From Motilimonas pumila (lineage in GTDB: Bacteria > Pseudomonadota > Gammaproteobacteria > Enterobacterales > CBDFNC01): a stretch of DNA of 64,000 nucleotides. The position numbers were made by a program, and so were the translations under genes. The notes beneath the pieces were generated by a model. That model was not told the DNA's origin, did not search any database, and was given only the letters and a program-made list of their open reading frames with translations. Below, piece after piece: positions 38,214-47,344 of the stretch. Numbering within the stretch: the first letter of the stretch is position 1; the number at the start of each line of letters is the position of its first letter. Location of the stretch: positions 496,001-560,000 of the forward strand of contig NZ_QZCH01000001.1 in the NCBI RefSeq assembly GCF_003596335.1. Direction: 5' to 3'.

Positions 38214-38767
38214 AAGTACTAAGCCTTTGCCATGTTAAGAGGCTGCACCTGCCATCTCATTAACACACCTTGCTTTAGCTTTGCCAAACCAAGTGAGCCT
38301 TGAAAAACCAATGAAACAAAATTAAAAACCAACAACCACACCAGTAGCAGACAAATAGTTCAAATTACAAGCCATTAACAAACAGGTAAGGCTAAATTGA
38401 TCGCATTTATACGAAATATAGTTTCAATAAAAAGTATTTCATGGCGTCGATAATTTTGCAGTAAAACCAAAAGAGATAAAGATCACAAACTGATTTCAAT
38501 ACACACAGCCAACTTACACAAAAAGAGAGCTGTATCACCTTTTTATTTTAACTAGAGATTATAAAAACGAGATGTGTGTCAGTTTAAAATTATTGACTTG
38601 TAGTTTTTAGATCAATTGTAAAAAAACAATCAGTGATATTTGTGAATAAGAGCAACAAAAAAGAGAAAGGTTATATGAATTTCGTGAGGGAAATCTAAAA
38701 AGCCCGTCATCGGCTACATTTAATAAAAATGTGTTAAATTGAGCCTGTACTAAAAGACAACTTAACT

Positions 38768-38788
38768 CGGTTTTGGCGAACCGTTTTT
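38768..38788 (+). terminator. Terminator-like hairpin in mtlA leader
   Basis: CGGTT (38768-38772), loop TTGGCG, AACCG (38779-38783), then five T. The short stem with a T-run sits inside the likely mtlA 5' leader, so it may act as an attenuator. Confidence 0.4.
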
Positions 38789-38819
38789 AAAAAAAACAAA
38801 GCAAATAACGGGACTCATT

Positions 38820-40778
38820 ATGATATCACCAGATGCTAAGATAAAGATACAAAATTTTGGCCGGTTCCTCTCCAACATGGTCATGCCCAACATCGGCGCA
38901 TTCATCGCCTGGGGCTTTATAACTGCACTATTTATTCCAACAGGTTGGCTGCCAAATGAAACGTTAGCGCAACTGGTTGGCCCTATGGTGACTTACTTAT
39001 TACCACTGCTTATTGGTTATACGGGCGGTAAATTGGTTGGCGGCGAGCGCGGCGCAGTCGTTGGCGCAATCACGACCATGGGTGTGATTGTCGGCACTGA
39101 CATTCCTATGTTCATGGGAGCCATGATAGTCGGCCCTATGGGTGGCTTAGCCATTAAGAAGTTTGATCAAGCCGTAGATGGCAAGGTCAAAAGCGGCTTT
39201 GAAATGTTGGTTAACAACTTCTCGGCCGGTATTATTGGTATGCTGTGTGCCATTCTGGCGTTCTTCTTGATAGGCCCTTTTGTAAAAGTCATTTCTGGCG
39301 GTTTAGCAGCAGGCGTTAATGCTTTGGTAAACGCAGGTTTATTGCCTCTTACCTCCATTTTTGTTGAACCAGCGAAAATCCTGTTCCTCAACAATGCTAT
39401 TAACCACGGTATTTTCTCACCACTGGGCATTCAACAAGCCAACGAAATGGGTCAATCACTGTTTTTCTTGATTGAGTCTAACCCAGGTCCTGGTTTGGGC
39501 ATTTTGCTGGCCTACATGGTTTTTGGTAAAGGCACAGCGAAACAAACCGCGGGCGGCGCTTCTATCATTCACTTCTTTGGTGGTATTCATGAAATCTACT
39601 TCCCGTACATTCTAATGAACCCACGTTTGATTCTGGCTGCTATTGCCGGTGGTATGACAGGTGTATTTGTTATCACTGCTTTCAACGCTGGCCTTGTTTC
39701 TCCTGCTTCACCGGGCTCTATTTTTGCCATCCTACTGATGACACCTAAAGCTTCAATCATCGGCGTGGCACTTTCAGTTATCTCAGCAACGGCGGTATCA
39801 TTCGCTGTTGCAGCTTTGCTGCTCAAAACCCAAAACGTACAAGACGAGGACGAATCAACAACGCTGGCAAAAGCAAAAACCAAAATGCAAGGTATGAAAT
39901 CAGGCGGCAATGCAACCACACCTGCTGCACTGGTAAACGAAGACAAAAACGATATCAACATGATTGACGTAAAACGCATCATAGTAGCGTGTGATGCGGG
40001 CATGGGCTCAAGTGCGATGGGCGCAAGCTTACTACGTAAAAAGGTCAGTAATGCTGGCTTAGACATTCATGTTACCAACTGTGCAATCAATAACTTACCA
40101 GAGGATGTAGATATCGTGATTACTCATAAAGACCTAACAGACCGCGCTCGTAAACACGCCGCTAATGCCAAACACATCTCTTTGGTAAATTTCCTAGACA
40201 GCGACTTATACACTCAACTGGTTGCGCAAATGACACCCGAAACCGCCCTTGATGCGGCCAACGATGACCAATACGAGCCAATCAAAGCCGCCAATGACGA
40301 CAACTTTGAAGCAGCTGAAACTGCGCAAACACCTGTTTTTCAAATTGAAGCGAAAAACATTCACCTTGGCCTGACAGCCACAGACAAACAGCAAGCGATT
40401 CAATTTGCAGGCGAGCAGCTAGTTGCCCTTGGTTACGCAGAAGAAGACTACATTCCAGCCATGTTTGAACGTGAAGCCATGGTACCGACTTACCTTGGCG
40501 AGTCTATCGCCGTGCCCCACGGCACCATCGAAGCCAAAGACCGCGTTAAGAAAACGGGTATTGTGATTTGCCAATATCAAGCCGGAGTAAAATTCTCAGA
40601 CGATGAAGATGACGTTGCTCACTTAGTCATTGGCATCGCCGCCAAAAACAATGAACATATGGATGTGATATCTACCATCACTAATGCCTTGGACGACCCC
40701 AACGCTATTGAGCGCTTGAGTAACACCAATGACATCAACGAAGTACTCGAAATTTTAGCTGGCAAGCAAGCAGCATAA
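38820..40778 (+). CDS. mtlA: Mannitol-specific PTS enzyme IICBA
   Basis: A 652-residue fused permease. The EIIC membrane domain fills the first 340 residues (FGRFLSNMVMPNIGAFIAWG, then the FFGGIHEIYFPYILMNP substrate motif). EIIB carries the phospho-cysteine near 391 in IVACDAGMGSSAMGASLL. EIIA carries the phospho-histidine near 567 in SIAVPHGTIEAKD. It imports and phosphorylates mannitol to mannitol 1-phosphate. Length is near that of E. coli MtlA; the IIB-IIA linker is Asp/Ala rich. First gene of mtlA-mtlD-mtlR. Confidence 0.97.
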   Translation: MISPDAKIKIQNFGRFLSNMVMPNIGAFIAWGFITALFIPTGWLPNETLAQLVGPMVTYLLPLLIGYTGGKLVGGERGAVVGAITTMGVIVGTDIPMFMGAMIVGPMGGLAIKKFDQAVDGKVKSGFEMLVNNFSAGIIGMLCAILAFFLIGPFVKVISGGLAAGVNALVNAGLLPLTSIFVEPAKILFLNNAINHGIFSPLGIQQANEMGQSLFFLIESNPGPGLGILLAYMVFGKGTAKQTAGGASIIHFFGGIHEIYFPYILMNPRLILAAIAGGMTGVFVITAFNAGLVSPASPGSIFAILLMTPKASIIGVALSVISATAVSFAVAALLLKTQNVQDEDESTTLAKAKTKMQGMKSGGNATTPAALVNEDKNDINMIDVKRIIVACDAGMGSSAMGASLLRKKVSNAGLDIHVTNCAINNLPEDVDIVITHKDLTDRARKHAANAKHISLVNFLDSDLYTQLVAQMTPETALDAANDDQYEPIKAANDDNFEAAETAQTPVFQIEAKNIHLGLTATDKQQAIQFAGEQLVALGYAEEDYIPAMFEREAMVPTYLGESIAVPHGTIEAKDRVKKTGIVICQYQAGVKFSDDEDDVAHLVIGIAAKNNEHMDVISTITNALDDPNAIERLSNTNDINEVLEILAGKQAA

Positions 40779-40868
40779 ATCAGCACTAAAACATCCATCA
40801 CGGTTAATTATGTGTCAGGCCACTCCTTTCCATTAGGTCTGGCACACCCTAAATTTGAGGTAGACATC

Positions 40869-42014
40869 ATGAAAGCAGTACATTTTGGCGCAGGCAACAT
40901 TGGCAGAGGTTTCATTGGTAAAGTATTAGCAGACGCTAACGTGGCGGTGACATTTGCAGACGTCAACGCACCACTAATAGACCAACTCAGCCACGAGCAA
41001 TCGTACAAGGTCAAAGTCGTTGGCAGCCACTGCCAAGTAGATACCGTGACCCATGTAACGGCGGTAAACTCGGCCAGCCCAGCACTGATTGAACAGATTG
41101 TGAAAACGGATTTAATCACCACTGCCGTTGGGCCCAACGTGTTAGACCTCATTGCGCAAACGATTGCCCAAGGACTGACTAAACGCTTTGAAGCCGGTAA
41201 TCTAACTCCTCTTAATGTGATTGCCTGTGAAAACATGGTGCGCGGTACCAGCCACCTAAAAGCAGAGGTAATGAATTACTTAAGTTCAGAACATGCAGAG
41301 CAAGCAGAGCAACTGATAGGTTTTGTTGATTCAGCCGTCGATCGTATTGTGCCGCCTTCGGCCGCTGCCAACGAAGACCCTTTAGAGGTTACGGTAGAAA
41401 GCTTCAGTGAATGGATTGTCGATAAAGGTCAGTTCAAAGGCAGCGTACCGAAAATTCAAGGCATGGAAACCACAGATAACCTGATGGCGTTTGTGGAGCG
41501 TAAACTCTTCACTTTAAACACTGGCCACATCATTACGGCTTATTTAGGCTCGTTAAAAGGCCATGTCACGATTAAAGAAGCCATTGAAGATGAAGATATT
41601 CGCCAGCAAGTACGCACCGCAATGCAACAAAGTGGTGAGGTACTGATTAATCGTTACGGTTTTGACCGTGATATGCACCATGCATATATCGACAAGATCA
41701 TCAGCCGTTTCTCAAACCCATACCTAAGAGATGAAATCGAGCGGGTTGGTCGCCAACCTATTCGTAAGTTAGGCGCTAATGATAGGTTAATAAAACCACT
41801 TCTTGGCACCTTAGAGTATGGCCTTGAGAACAGGGCTTTATTAAAAGGCATCGCTGCAGCATTTAAATATGTTAATGAAAATGACCCTCAAGCAGTTGAA
41901 TTACAGGCGCATTTACAACAACATGGGCTGCGCGCAACGCTAGCACACTATTCAGGCCTTTCTGAAAACAGTGTTATTGCCATCAAAATTGAAAATATAT
42001 ACAACAGCTTATAG
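40869..42014 (+). CDS. mtlD: Mannitol-1-phosphate 5-dehydrogenase
   Basis: I start at ATG 40869 ([14 protein letters not shown]) because GAGGT precedes it and the family begins there; an in-frame GTG at 40812 would add 19 unrelated residues. The 381-residue enzyme has the NAD-binding [12 protein letters not shown], central [10 protein letters not shown], the [12 protein letters not shown] motif and [16 protein letters not shown], which includes active-site lysine and histidine. It oxidises mannitol 1-phosphate to fructose 6-phosphate. A hairpin separates it from mtlR. Confidence 0.97.
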   Translation: MKAVHFGAGNIGRGFIGKVLADANVAVTFADVNAPLIDQLSHEQSYKVKVVGSHCQVDTVTHVTAVNSASPALIEQIVKTDLITTAVGPNVLDLIAQTIAQGLTKRFEAGNLTPLNVIACENMVRGTSHLKAEVMNYLSSEHAEQAEQLIGFVDSAVDRIVPPSAAANEDPLEVTVESFSEWIVDKGQFKGSVPKIQGMETTDNLMAFVERKLFTLNTGHIITAYLGSLKGHVTIKEAIEDEDIRQQVRTAMQQSGEVLINRYGFDRDMHHAYIDKIISRFSNPYLRDEIERVGRQPIRKLGANDRLIKPLLGTLEYGLENRALLKGIAAAFKYVNENDPQAVELQAHLQQHGLRATLAHYSGLSENSVIAIKIENIYNSL

Positions 42015-42027
42015 AACAGCCAAGCCT

Positions 42028-42049
42028 GAAGAGGAGCCAGCTCCTCTTC
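42028..42049 (+). terminator. Hairpin between mtlD and mtlR
   Basis: GAAGAGGAG (42028-42036), loop CCAG, CTCCTCTTC (42041-42049), followed by ATTTTCC. Likely a partial terminator that would lower mtlR relative to mtlA and mtlD. Confidence 0.6.
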
Positions 42050-42080
42050 ATTTTCCTTGTGCCGACTTAAGAGCAAAGAT

Positions 42081-42608
42081 ATGACAGAACAACAAGATAC
42101 AGACCTATTACAACAATTGTACGACGCCACGTCGCTGCGCAGCTTTACCTTGATGACAGTGACTGCCATTGAGCAAGCGGTAGATGGTTTGATCAACCGC
42201 GTATTCCGTAAAGATGATTTTATGGTGAAGTCAGTAGTAGGCCCGCTGCTAGATAGCTCGGGCCCGCTGGGTGATCTCAGTATTCGCTTGAAGGTTTTGT
42301 TCAGTCTTGGCGCTATTGATATCAAGGTGTATCAAGATATTGAGCTGCTGACGCAACTGAAAGACTTTTTGAACCAATCGAGTAATGAGTTTCAATTTAC
42401 TGATCAAGAGATCGTAAAGAAAATTGCCAGCTTGAATTGTATTTGCGACATGACGCTATCATCACTCGAACTGGCAAACCCGGACGATGATTCAGACCGC
42501 GCGTTATATGAAATGCAACTCGCTCGCCAACAACAAATCATTAAATCCGCTTTGATCCTAGCCATTGAGCAATTATGCCAAGGGCTAGCCAAAGACAGCC
42601 CTTTCTAA
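42081..42608 (+). CDS. mtlR: Mannitol operon repressor MtlR
   Basis: I start at ATG 42081 (MTEQQDTDLL). The 175-residue all-helical protein has LRSFTLMTVTAIEQAVDGLINRVF, DDFMVKSVVGPLLDSSGPLGDLSIRLKVLFSLG and ISHDIYQDIELL-like content (IKVYQDIELLTQLKDFLN). This is the MtlR family, which represses mtl genes in enterics and Vibrio although no classic DNA-binding motif is present. Overlaps nothing; the cysQ stop lies 1 nt beyond its own stop, tail to tail. Confidence 0.93.
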   Translation: MTEQQDTDLLQQLYDATSLRSFTLMTVTAIEQAVDGLINRVFRKDDFMVKSVVGPLLDSSGPLGDLSIRLKVLFSLGAIDIKVYQDIELLTQLKDFLNQSSNEFQFTDQEIVKKIASLNCICDMTLSSLELANPDDDSDRALYEMQLARQQQIIKSALILAIEQLCQGLAKDSPF

Positions 42609-42609
42609 G

Positions 42610-43422
42610 CTACTGCGCTACGATAATATCTTGCCAAGGTAAACTGGCATCCCCCATCACAATAAAGTTAGGGTTCTCTAAGCTTTCACGCTTGTTATAA
42701 CTCAGGGCATTAAGCTGCAAACAACACAAACTGCCACCGGCTTCAGTGACAATACATTGCGCACCTGCCGTGTCCCACTCTCCCGTAGGGCCAACACGGA
42801 TGTAGCAATCTGCCGCTCCTTCTGCAACCAAGCAGCTTTTTAACGAACTCGAGCCTAATGGCAGCATAATGTAGTTCATAGCTGGTGCAAGTAGGCTGCT
42901 GATTTTACTCAATGATTGTACTTTACTGACCGCAATAGTGAGCTGTTTAGGATTGGCTTTATCACGCATGCTTGAGATAGACACTGGCGCAGCCACACCC
43001 ACTTGCTTAAACGCACCATGGCCTTTTACGGCGTAATAACAAACATCAGAGATAGGCGCATAAATGACCCCAAGAATCGGTTCATTGTTATGCACCAGGG
43101 CAATAATGGTGGCAAAGTCGCCGCTGCGAGAAATGAATTCTTGGGTGCCATCAAGTGGATCTAACAGCCAATACGTTGGCCACTGCTCGCGCTGTGATAG
43201 CGGGATGTCAGCCGCTTCTTCAGATAATACCGGAATGTCAGGGGTAAGCTCTGTAAAAGCTTTGACCAAATATTCGTGAGCGGCAATATCAGCGCTAGTA
43301 ACAGGGGTATCGTCGTACTTGGTCAGCGCTTCGTAATTCTTTTCAAGGTAGATTTTTTTGATTATGGCGCCCGCTTGACGCGCAAATTCACAAGCCGAAG
43401 GTAATAAATCAATTGCTTGCAT
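42610..43422 (-). CDS. cysQ: 3'(2'),5'-bisphosphate nucleotidase CysQ
   Basis: A 270-residue inositol-monophosphatase-fold enzyme. The metal motifs are SEEAADIP, DPLDGTQEFISRSGDF and EWDTAGAQCIVTEAGG. It hydrolyses 3'-phosphoadenosine 5'-phosphate left after sulfate assimilation. It converges on mtlR with a single base between stops and lies downstream of nudE on the same strand, 65 bp apart. Confidence 0.95.
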   Translation of the reverse strand: MQAIDLLPSACEFARQAGAIIKKIYLEKNYEALTKYDDTPVTSADIAAHEYLVKAFTELTPDIPVLSEEAADIPLSQREQWPTYWLLDPLDGTQEFISRSGDFATIIALVHNNEPILGVIYAPISDVCYYAVKGHGAFKQVGVAAPVSISSMRDKANPKQLTIAVSKVQSLSKISSLLAPAMNYIMLPLGSSSLKSCLVAEGAADCYIRVGPTGEWDTAGAQCIVTEAGGSLCCLQLNALSYNKRESLENPNFIVMGDASLPWQDIIVAQ

Positions 43423-43487
43423 ACTGTCTCCTCACCACAAAAATCAATGCCTTAAACAAGCGCTTTACTTGCTTAAATAACTATAAC

Positions 43488-44078
43488 TTATAACGAGCCC
43501 GATTGTGGCAACCAATTTAGTGCTAATAACAAAGCCGCAACACTGCGCGCTTCGGTAAAGTCATCTTGCTGTAATAACTCGTTTGCTTGGGCTAGTGGCC
43601 AACGAATCAGTTCTAGCGGCTCAGGCTCATCGCCTGCAAGTTGCTCAGGGTATAAGTCTTGGGCCACAAAGATGGTCATGGCGTTGGCAAAATAAGCCGG
43701 TGCTAACTCTAGCACTTTTAATTTCGTCAGTTGCTTAGCGCCAAAACCCGCTTCTTCTTTTAGTTCGCGGTTAGCGGCTTGTTCCGGGCTTTCTCCCGGG
43801 TCAATCAAACCTTTTGGAAACCCTAACGTGTAACTATGGGTACCAGCGCAGTACTCTCTCACTAACAATAACTCTTGATTATCAATTGGCACTGTCATAA
43901 CAGCGCCATGCATTCTGCTTACCATTCTTTCATATTGGCGCTCTGCACCATTGGTAAACTTGAGATCTAACGATTCAATTTGAAAAAAACGACTTTTTGC
44001 CACGACTTGCCGCTGCACGATTGTGGGTTTTTCTGGCTCAGGTTTGCACCCTTGCGGGTCGGTTTGAGATACTGTCAT
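43488..44078 (-). CDS. nudE: ADP compounds hydrolase NudE
   Basis: A 196-residue Nudix enzyme. The Nudix box fits exactly: GLIDPGESPEQAANRELKEE followed by AGFG. The N-terminal beta-sheet has RMVSRMHGAVMTVPI and LLLVREYCAGTHSYTLGFPKG. NudE hydrolyses ADP-ribose, NADH and diadenosine phosphates. Gene order nudE-cysQ, with yrfG divergent, is conserved in gammaproteobacteria. Confidence 0.93.
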   Translation of the reverse strand: MTVSQTDPQGCKPEPEKPTIVQRQVVAKSRFFQIESLDLKFTNGAERQYERMVSRMHGAVMTVPIDNQELLLVREYCAGTHSYTLGFPKGLIDPGESPEQAANRELKEEAGFGAKQLTKLKVLELAPAYFANAMTIFVAQDLYPEQLAGDEPEPLELIRWPLAQANELLQQDDFTEARSVAALLLALNWLPQSGSL

Positions 44079-44158
44079 TGGCTCGCCCTATTGAATAACA
44101 AAAGCTACACTAGCGCTAAATGTATTTCCATTAATATCAGATATTAACAAGGAACACC

Positions 44159-44830
44159 ATGATTGACTGGCAGAACATTGATACCGTGTTATTGGACATG
44201 GACGGCACTTTATTAGACTTGCACTACGATAACCATTTATGGAATCACATCGTGCCGCAAGAGTATGCCAAAGTAAATCAGCTCAATTTGAGCCAAGCAA
44301 AAATCGCCCTTGAGCAAAAGTATAATCAAGTAGAAGATAGTTTGAGTTGGTATTGTTACGATTTTTGGACCCACACCTTAGGGCTAGATATCTACCAGAT
44401 ACAACACCTAAACTCTGACAAAATTGCTTGGCGTAAAGACGCCCTGTGGTTTTTGCAACAATTAGGCTCAATGAACAAACGCCGCGTACTGTTAACCAAC
44501 GCTCACCCTGAGGGCGTAAGGGTCAAGAACGAAAAAACTCAGCTTTGTGGTTACCTTGATGACGTCATTTCTACCCATAGCTTTGGTCAACCTAAAGAAG
44601 AGCAGAGTCTGTGGCAACAGGTGCAGCAAGCGTTAGGTTTTGATCCTGCTCGCACCCTTTTTATTGATGACAACGAACTGATTTTACAAGCCGCGCAAAC
44701 GTTTGGCATTGCACACTTAATCGCTATCAATACGCCCGACTCATCACTCGTGGCCAAGAGCTTTCAACACTTTGCCAGCATCGATGAATTCCAAGCGTTA
44801 ATCAACCCGGCAAATAACAACGACAAATAA
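44159..44830 (+). CDS. yrfG: GMP/IMP nucleotidase YrfG (HAD family)
   Basis: A 223-residue HAD phosphatase. Motif I is LLDMDGTLLD, motif II is LLTNAHP, and motif III/IV is FIDDNELILQAA preceded by the GQPKEEQSLW lysine region. It matches YrfG, a purine 5'-nucleotidase encoded beside nudE and hslR. Here the type II secretion operon lies between yrfG and hslR. Confidence 0.9.
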   Translation: MIDWQNIDTVLLDMDGTLLDLHYDNHLWNHIVPQEYAKVNQLNLSQAKIALEQKYNQVEDSLSWYCYDFWTHTLGLDIYQIQHLNSDKIAWRKDALWFLQQLGSMNKRRVLLTNAHPEGVRVKNEKTQLCGYLDDVISTHSFGQPKEEQSLWQQVQQALGFDPARTLFIDDNELILQAAQTFGIAHLIAINTPDSSLVAKSFQHFASIDEFQALINPANNNDK

Positions 44831-44863
44831 AATCATGGTGTCATAGGCCAGTTTAATAAAGAC

Positions 44864-44892
44864 AAAAAAAACGCCGCGTTCATCGCGGCGTT
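44864..44892 (-). terminator. Rho-independent terminator of the gsp operon
   Basis: AACGCCGCG (44870-44878), loop TTCAT, CGCGGCGTT (44884-44892). On the minus strand the stem is followed by eight T, so it ends the gsp transcript 37 nt after the gspN stop. Confidence 0.92.
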
Positions 44893-44928
44893 GGTATAGG
44901 GTAAGCGTTGCATTTTTTATCGCTTTGC

Positions 44929-45678
44929 TTAACCCTTAATCGTATTGAGTTTAATCAAGAAGCTGCCAGTTTTGGTTTTCTCACCAATAAACGGTAAGCC
45001 TTGAGCAATCTTTGGATCTAAGCTTTTGCCTGGCGTTAACTCACCTTCTACACGGTACTGCGCAACATCAGCCAAAAAAGCCTTGGCATTCAAATTTAAG
45101 TGGTCTGATTTTTGATCGATAATGCCCGTTAAACCGCCTTGGTCACAACCTAGCTTAACTTTTGGATCGCCCAAAGCAATTTGCCCCATCGGCCCTTTAA
45201 CATCAGCGTCTGTCCAAAATAAAACGCCGTCTAAATCGCTGCAGAAAGGCGTGCCTTGAGACGCGGAATGCAAGGTTAAATCCAGCATGCCAGAAGCTTT
45301 GATTGGCATAGGTAAAGTGATGTATTTCATTGCTTTGCTAGCCGGCATAGTGATATTAAGATCGCTGGCAGATGCCCCACTTAAACCGTAACTGACGCCG
45401 CCTTCTCCGGCAATGCCTTGTCTGCTGCCAAACTTAACGTCTGCTGCCAAAGAGCCCCAAAACAAATTAAACGGTTTGATCTGCCACTCTAAGCCGTCAA
45501 TGGTCTCACCGCGAATAAACGCGCTGCTGGCTCGCCCTTGCCAAATAGAACCAGATACATTGGATAACTTGACGCCAGAGGACTCAGGCAAAAACTGCAG
45601 TGCAAAGCTTGCCGGCATTTTCACCACGAGAAACACCAAGTAGGCGACAATACACATTAGGATAAGTTTAATTTTCAT
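44929..45678 (-). CDS. gspN: Type II secretion protein N
   Basis: A 249-residue protein with one N-terminal membrane helix (LILMCIVAYLVFLVVKMPASF) and a periplasmic beta-rich region: LPESSGVKLSNVSGSIWQGRAS, LEWQIKPFNLFWGSLAADVKF. These are the GspN family patterns. It is the last gene of the operon and overlaps gspM by 4 nt. GspN is absent from many type II systems and its role is not settled. Confidence 0.92.
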   Translation of the reverse strand: MKIKLILMCIVAYLVFLVVKMPASFALQFLPESSGVKLSNVSGSIWQGRASSAFIRGETIDGLEWQIKPFNLFWGSLAADVKFGSRQGIAGEGGVSYGLSGASASDLNITMPASKAMKYITLPMPIKASGMLDLTLHSASQGTPFCSDLDGVLFWTDADVKGPMGQIALGDPKVKLGCDQGGLTGIIDQKSDHLNLNAKAFLADVAQYRVEGELTPGKSLDPKIAQGLPFIGEKTKTGSFLIKLNTIKG

Positions 45679-46148
45679 CCCGCGGCTCCTAAGTGCAATT
45701 TACGCACTTTCACTGTGCCCGGCGCATCGCCCGTAGCTAAGTCAGTATTAATGACCTTGACCCCGTAACGGCTGCTTAACTGATCTAACCAATGTAACAG
45801 CTTATTGAACTCGATATTGTCAATCCACACTTCCAAATCTTTGCCCTTAGGCTGGATCCGGCTGAGGGTGATACTGGCATTACGTGCGCTTTGTCCCACC
45901 ACCTGATTCAAGTTGACGTTGCCACTCGGGCGACGGTTTTGCGCTTTTGACTCTGCCACTTTCTGGCCGTTCGCTTTCATCCAAGTTAACGTTTTTTGAT
46001 GATTGGCAACTTTCTTTTCCATCAAGGCTACTTCTTCACTCATCGGAGCGTAAAGGCCCCAGTAAAGCCCCGCAGCAAGCAACACGATGGCTGAGATAAT
46101 CGCCAGGGCTTGCTCCCTAGGTGCAAGCTCGTTCCATTTCTCCATCAT
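45675..46148 (-). CDS. gspM: Type II secretion protein M
   Basis: A 157-residue bitopic protein. A short cytoplasmic start (KWNELAPREQALAIISAIVLLAAGLYWGLY) leads into the membrane helix, then a coiled coil and a ferredoxin-like periplasmic domain (IEFNKLLHWLDQLSSRYGVKV). It partners with GspL at the inner membrane. It overlaps gspL and gspN by 4 nt each. Confidence 0.93.
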   Translation of the reverse strand: MMEKWNELAPREQALAIISAIVLLAAGLYWGLYAPMSEEVALMEKKVANHQKTLTWMKANGQKVAESKAQNRRPSGNVNLNQVVGQSARNASITLSRIQPKGKDLEVWIDNIEFNKLLHWLDQLSSRYGVKVINTDLATGDAPGTVKVRKLHLGAAG

Positions 46149-47344
46149 CCTTTACCCCCTATGGTCAAAGTGCCTGTGACCATGCTGCCTTTATTGCTCA
46201 TCGCGCCTTGTTTGACGGTGAAACTATCTGGAATAGAAGCTTGAAACGTTTCAAAGTCAGAATAATTCTTCGCTTGAACTTGTAGCCTTAATTCAGCTTT
46301 ATTGGCGTCAAAGCGCAGTGACACAGGCTTAAAGTTAGGAACTTTTTTAAATGCGGGCCTAACTTGATCTAACATGCTTAAAAAGCTTAACTGATCAGAA
46401 CCGCCGCCCAAGTTATTTAAATGGCGTTTAAATGAAGCTTTAATACGTGCGGAGCGAATACTCTTCTCTTCTGGAAATAGCTGCACATAGACCTGTTTAA
46501 TTTGCGCTTGTAAGGCTTTTTCTTCTGCTTTGAGTTGTTGCAACTGGAGAAAGTTAATTACTAACGCCAGCACTAAACAGGCTGCTAGAGCAATACCTGT
46601 ATTGCGCCACAATCCCCAGTTACGAGAAGATTCTTTTTGCGGCTTGTAATCACCAGTAAGGATGTTTAGCTTGCTACTTAGCGCACCTTGAGCAAGCAAC
46701 TGCATTGGCAGCTCAATCTGGCCTTGGCGCCATTCGCCTGCGACATTGGCTGGAAGATCAGAGTGCGCAACGATTTCTTGCGATTCATCTTCTGGTAACA
46801 ACTTGCCCAAAATAAGTGGTAACAAACCATCATCGGCGCTAAAGCCGGTGTATTCATCTTGGCGAATTAACCACTCATCCTCTAACTTAACGCTGCTCCA
46901 TTGTCCTTCTTCGGTTGGCAATGTAAGCACGTCAGGGATAAATTGACGACAATTCAGCTCAGCTTGATCCAGCCAATCTAACCACTTGGCCATTTTGACA
47001 TGTTCGACAATAGCCAAGTGCGCAAAGCCATTGTCCACCGCCAATATTGAGAAATGCAATTGGTCAACATCAGTCGCTAGCTCTTCTTCCAACATATAAG
47101 GAATGGCTTGCTGAAATTGGCGCGTCACTTTACCGGGCACTTCGACCTTAGTCAGTAACACGTCATTACTTGGCACCAAGATTAAAACAGGGCGACCACC
47201 GACTTTTTCATGCAACTGCTCTAGCTGCTTAGCACTGGGCAATACACCCGATGCTATAATTTCATGTTCGCTTGTAGACCACACTAACCAACTAACAGGG
47301 TGATTGGCTTCACTGCCTAAGCGAATGACTAATCGTTCACTCAC
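46145..47344 (-). CDS. gspL: Type II secretion protein L
   Basis: A 399-residue protein. The cytoplasmic actin-like part includes VLILVPSNDVLLTKVEVPGK-like content (PVLILVPSNDVLLTKVEVPG) and FQQAIPYMLEEELATDVDQLH, followed by a membrane helix near 250 (NTGIALAACLVLALVINFLQL) and a periplasmic ferredoxin-like domain. GspL anchors the GspE ATPase to the inner membrane and binds GspM. It overlaps gspK by 4 nt. Confidence 0.95.
   Translation of the reverse strand: MSERLVIRLGSEANHPVSWLVWSTSEHEIIASGVLPSAKQLEQLHEKVGGRPVLILVPSNDVLLTKVEVPGKVTRQFQQAIPYMLEEELATDVDQLHFSILAVDNGFAHLAIVEHVKMAKWLDWLDQAELNCRQFIPDVLTLPTEEGQWSSVKLEDEWLIRQDEYTGFSADDGLLPLILGKLLPEDESQEIVAHSDLPANVAGEWRQGQIELPMQLLAQGALSSKLNILTGDYKPQKESSRNWGLWRNTGIALAACLVLALVINFLQLQQLKAEEKALQAQIKQVYVQLFPEEKSIRSARIKASFKRHLNNLGGGSDQLSFLSMLDQVRPAFKKVPNFKPVSLRFDANKAELRLQVQAKNYSDFETFQASIPDSFTVKQGAMSNKGSMVTGTLTIGGKG

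Larger units (their letters stand above)
37953..38819. other. 867-bp non-coding region upstream of mtlA
   Basis: No supported gene. From left to right it has a hairpin (37998-38020), five 8-bp tandem repeats (38174-38213), a weak CRP-like site (right half ATCACAAA at 38482-38489), and a terminator-like hairpin at 38768-38788, 32 nt before the mtlA ATG. The length and AT richness suggest a regulated leader. In Vibrio an antisense RNA (MtlS) overlaps the mtlA leader; whether one exists here cannot be told by eye. Confidence 0.6.

Noticed and set aside
38469..38490. CRP-like site upstream of mtlA
   Set aside because: Only the right half (ATCACA) matches well and the left half is poor; too weak to list as a site, although CRP control of mtlA would be expected.
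39596..40066. 156-codon frame opposite mtlA
   Set aside because: Antisense shadow of a certain gene; codon pattern follows the mtlA frame.
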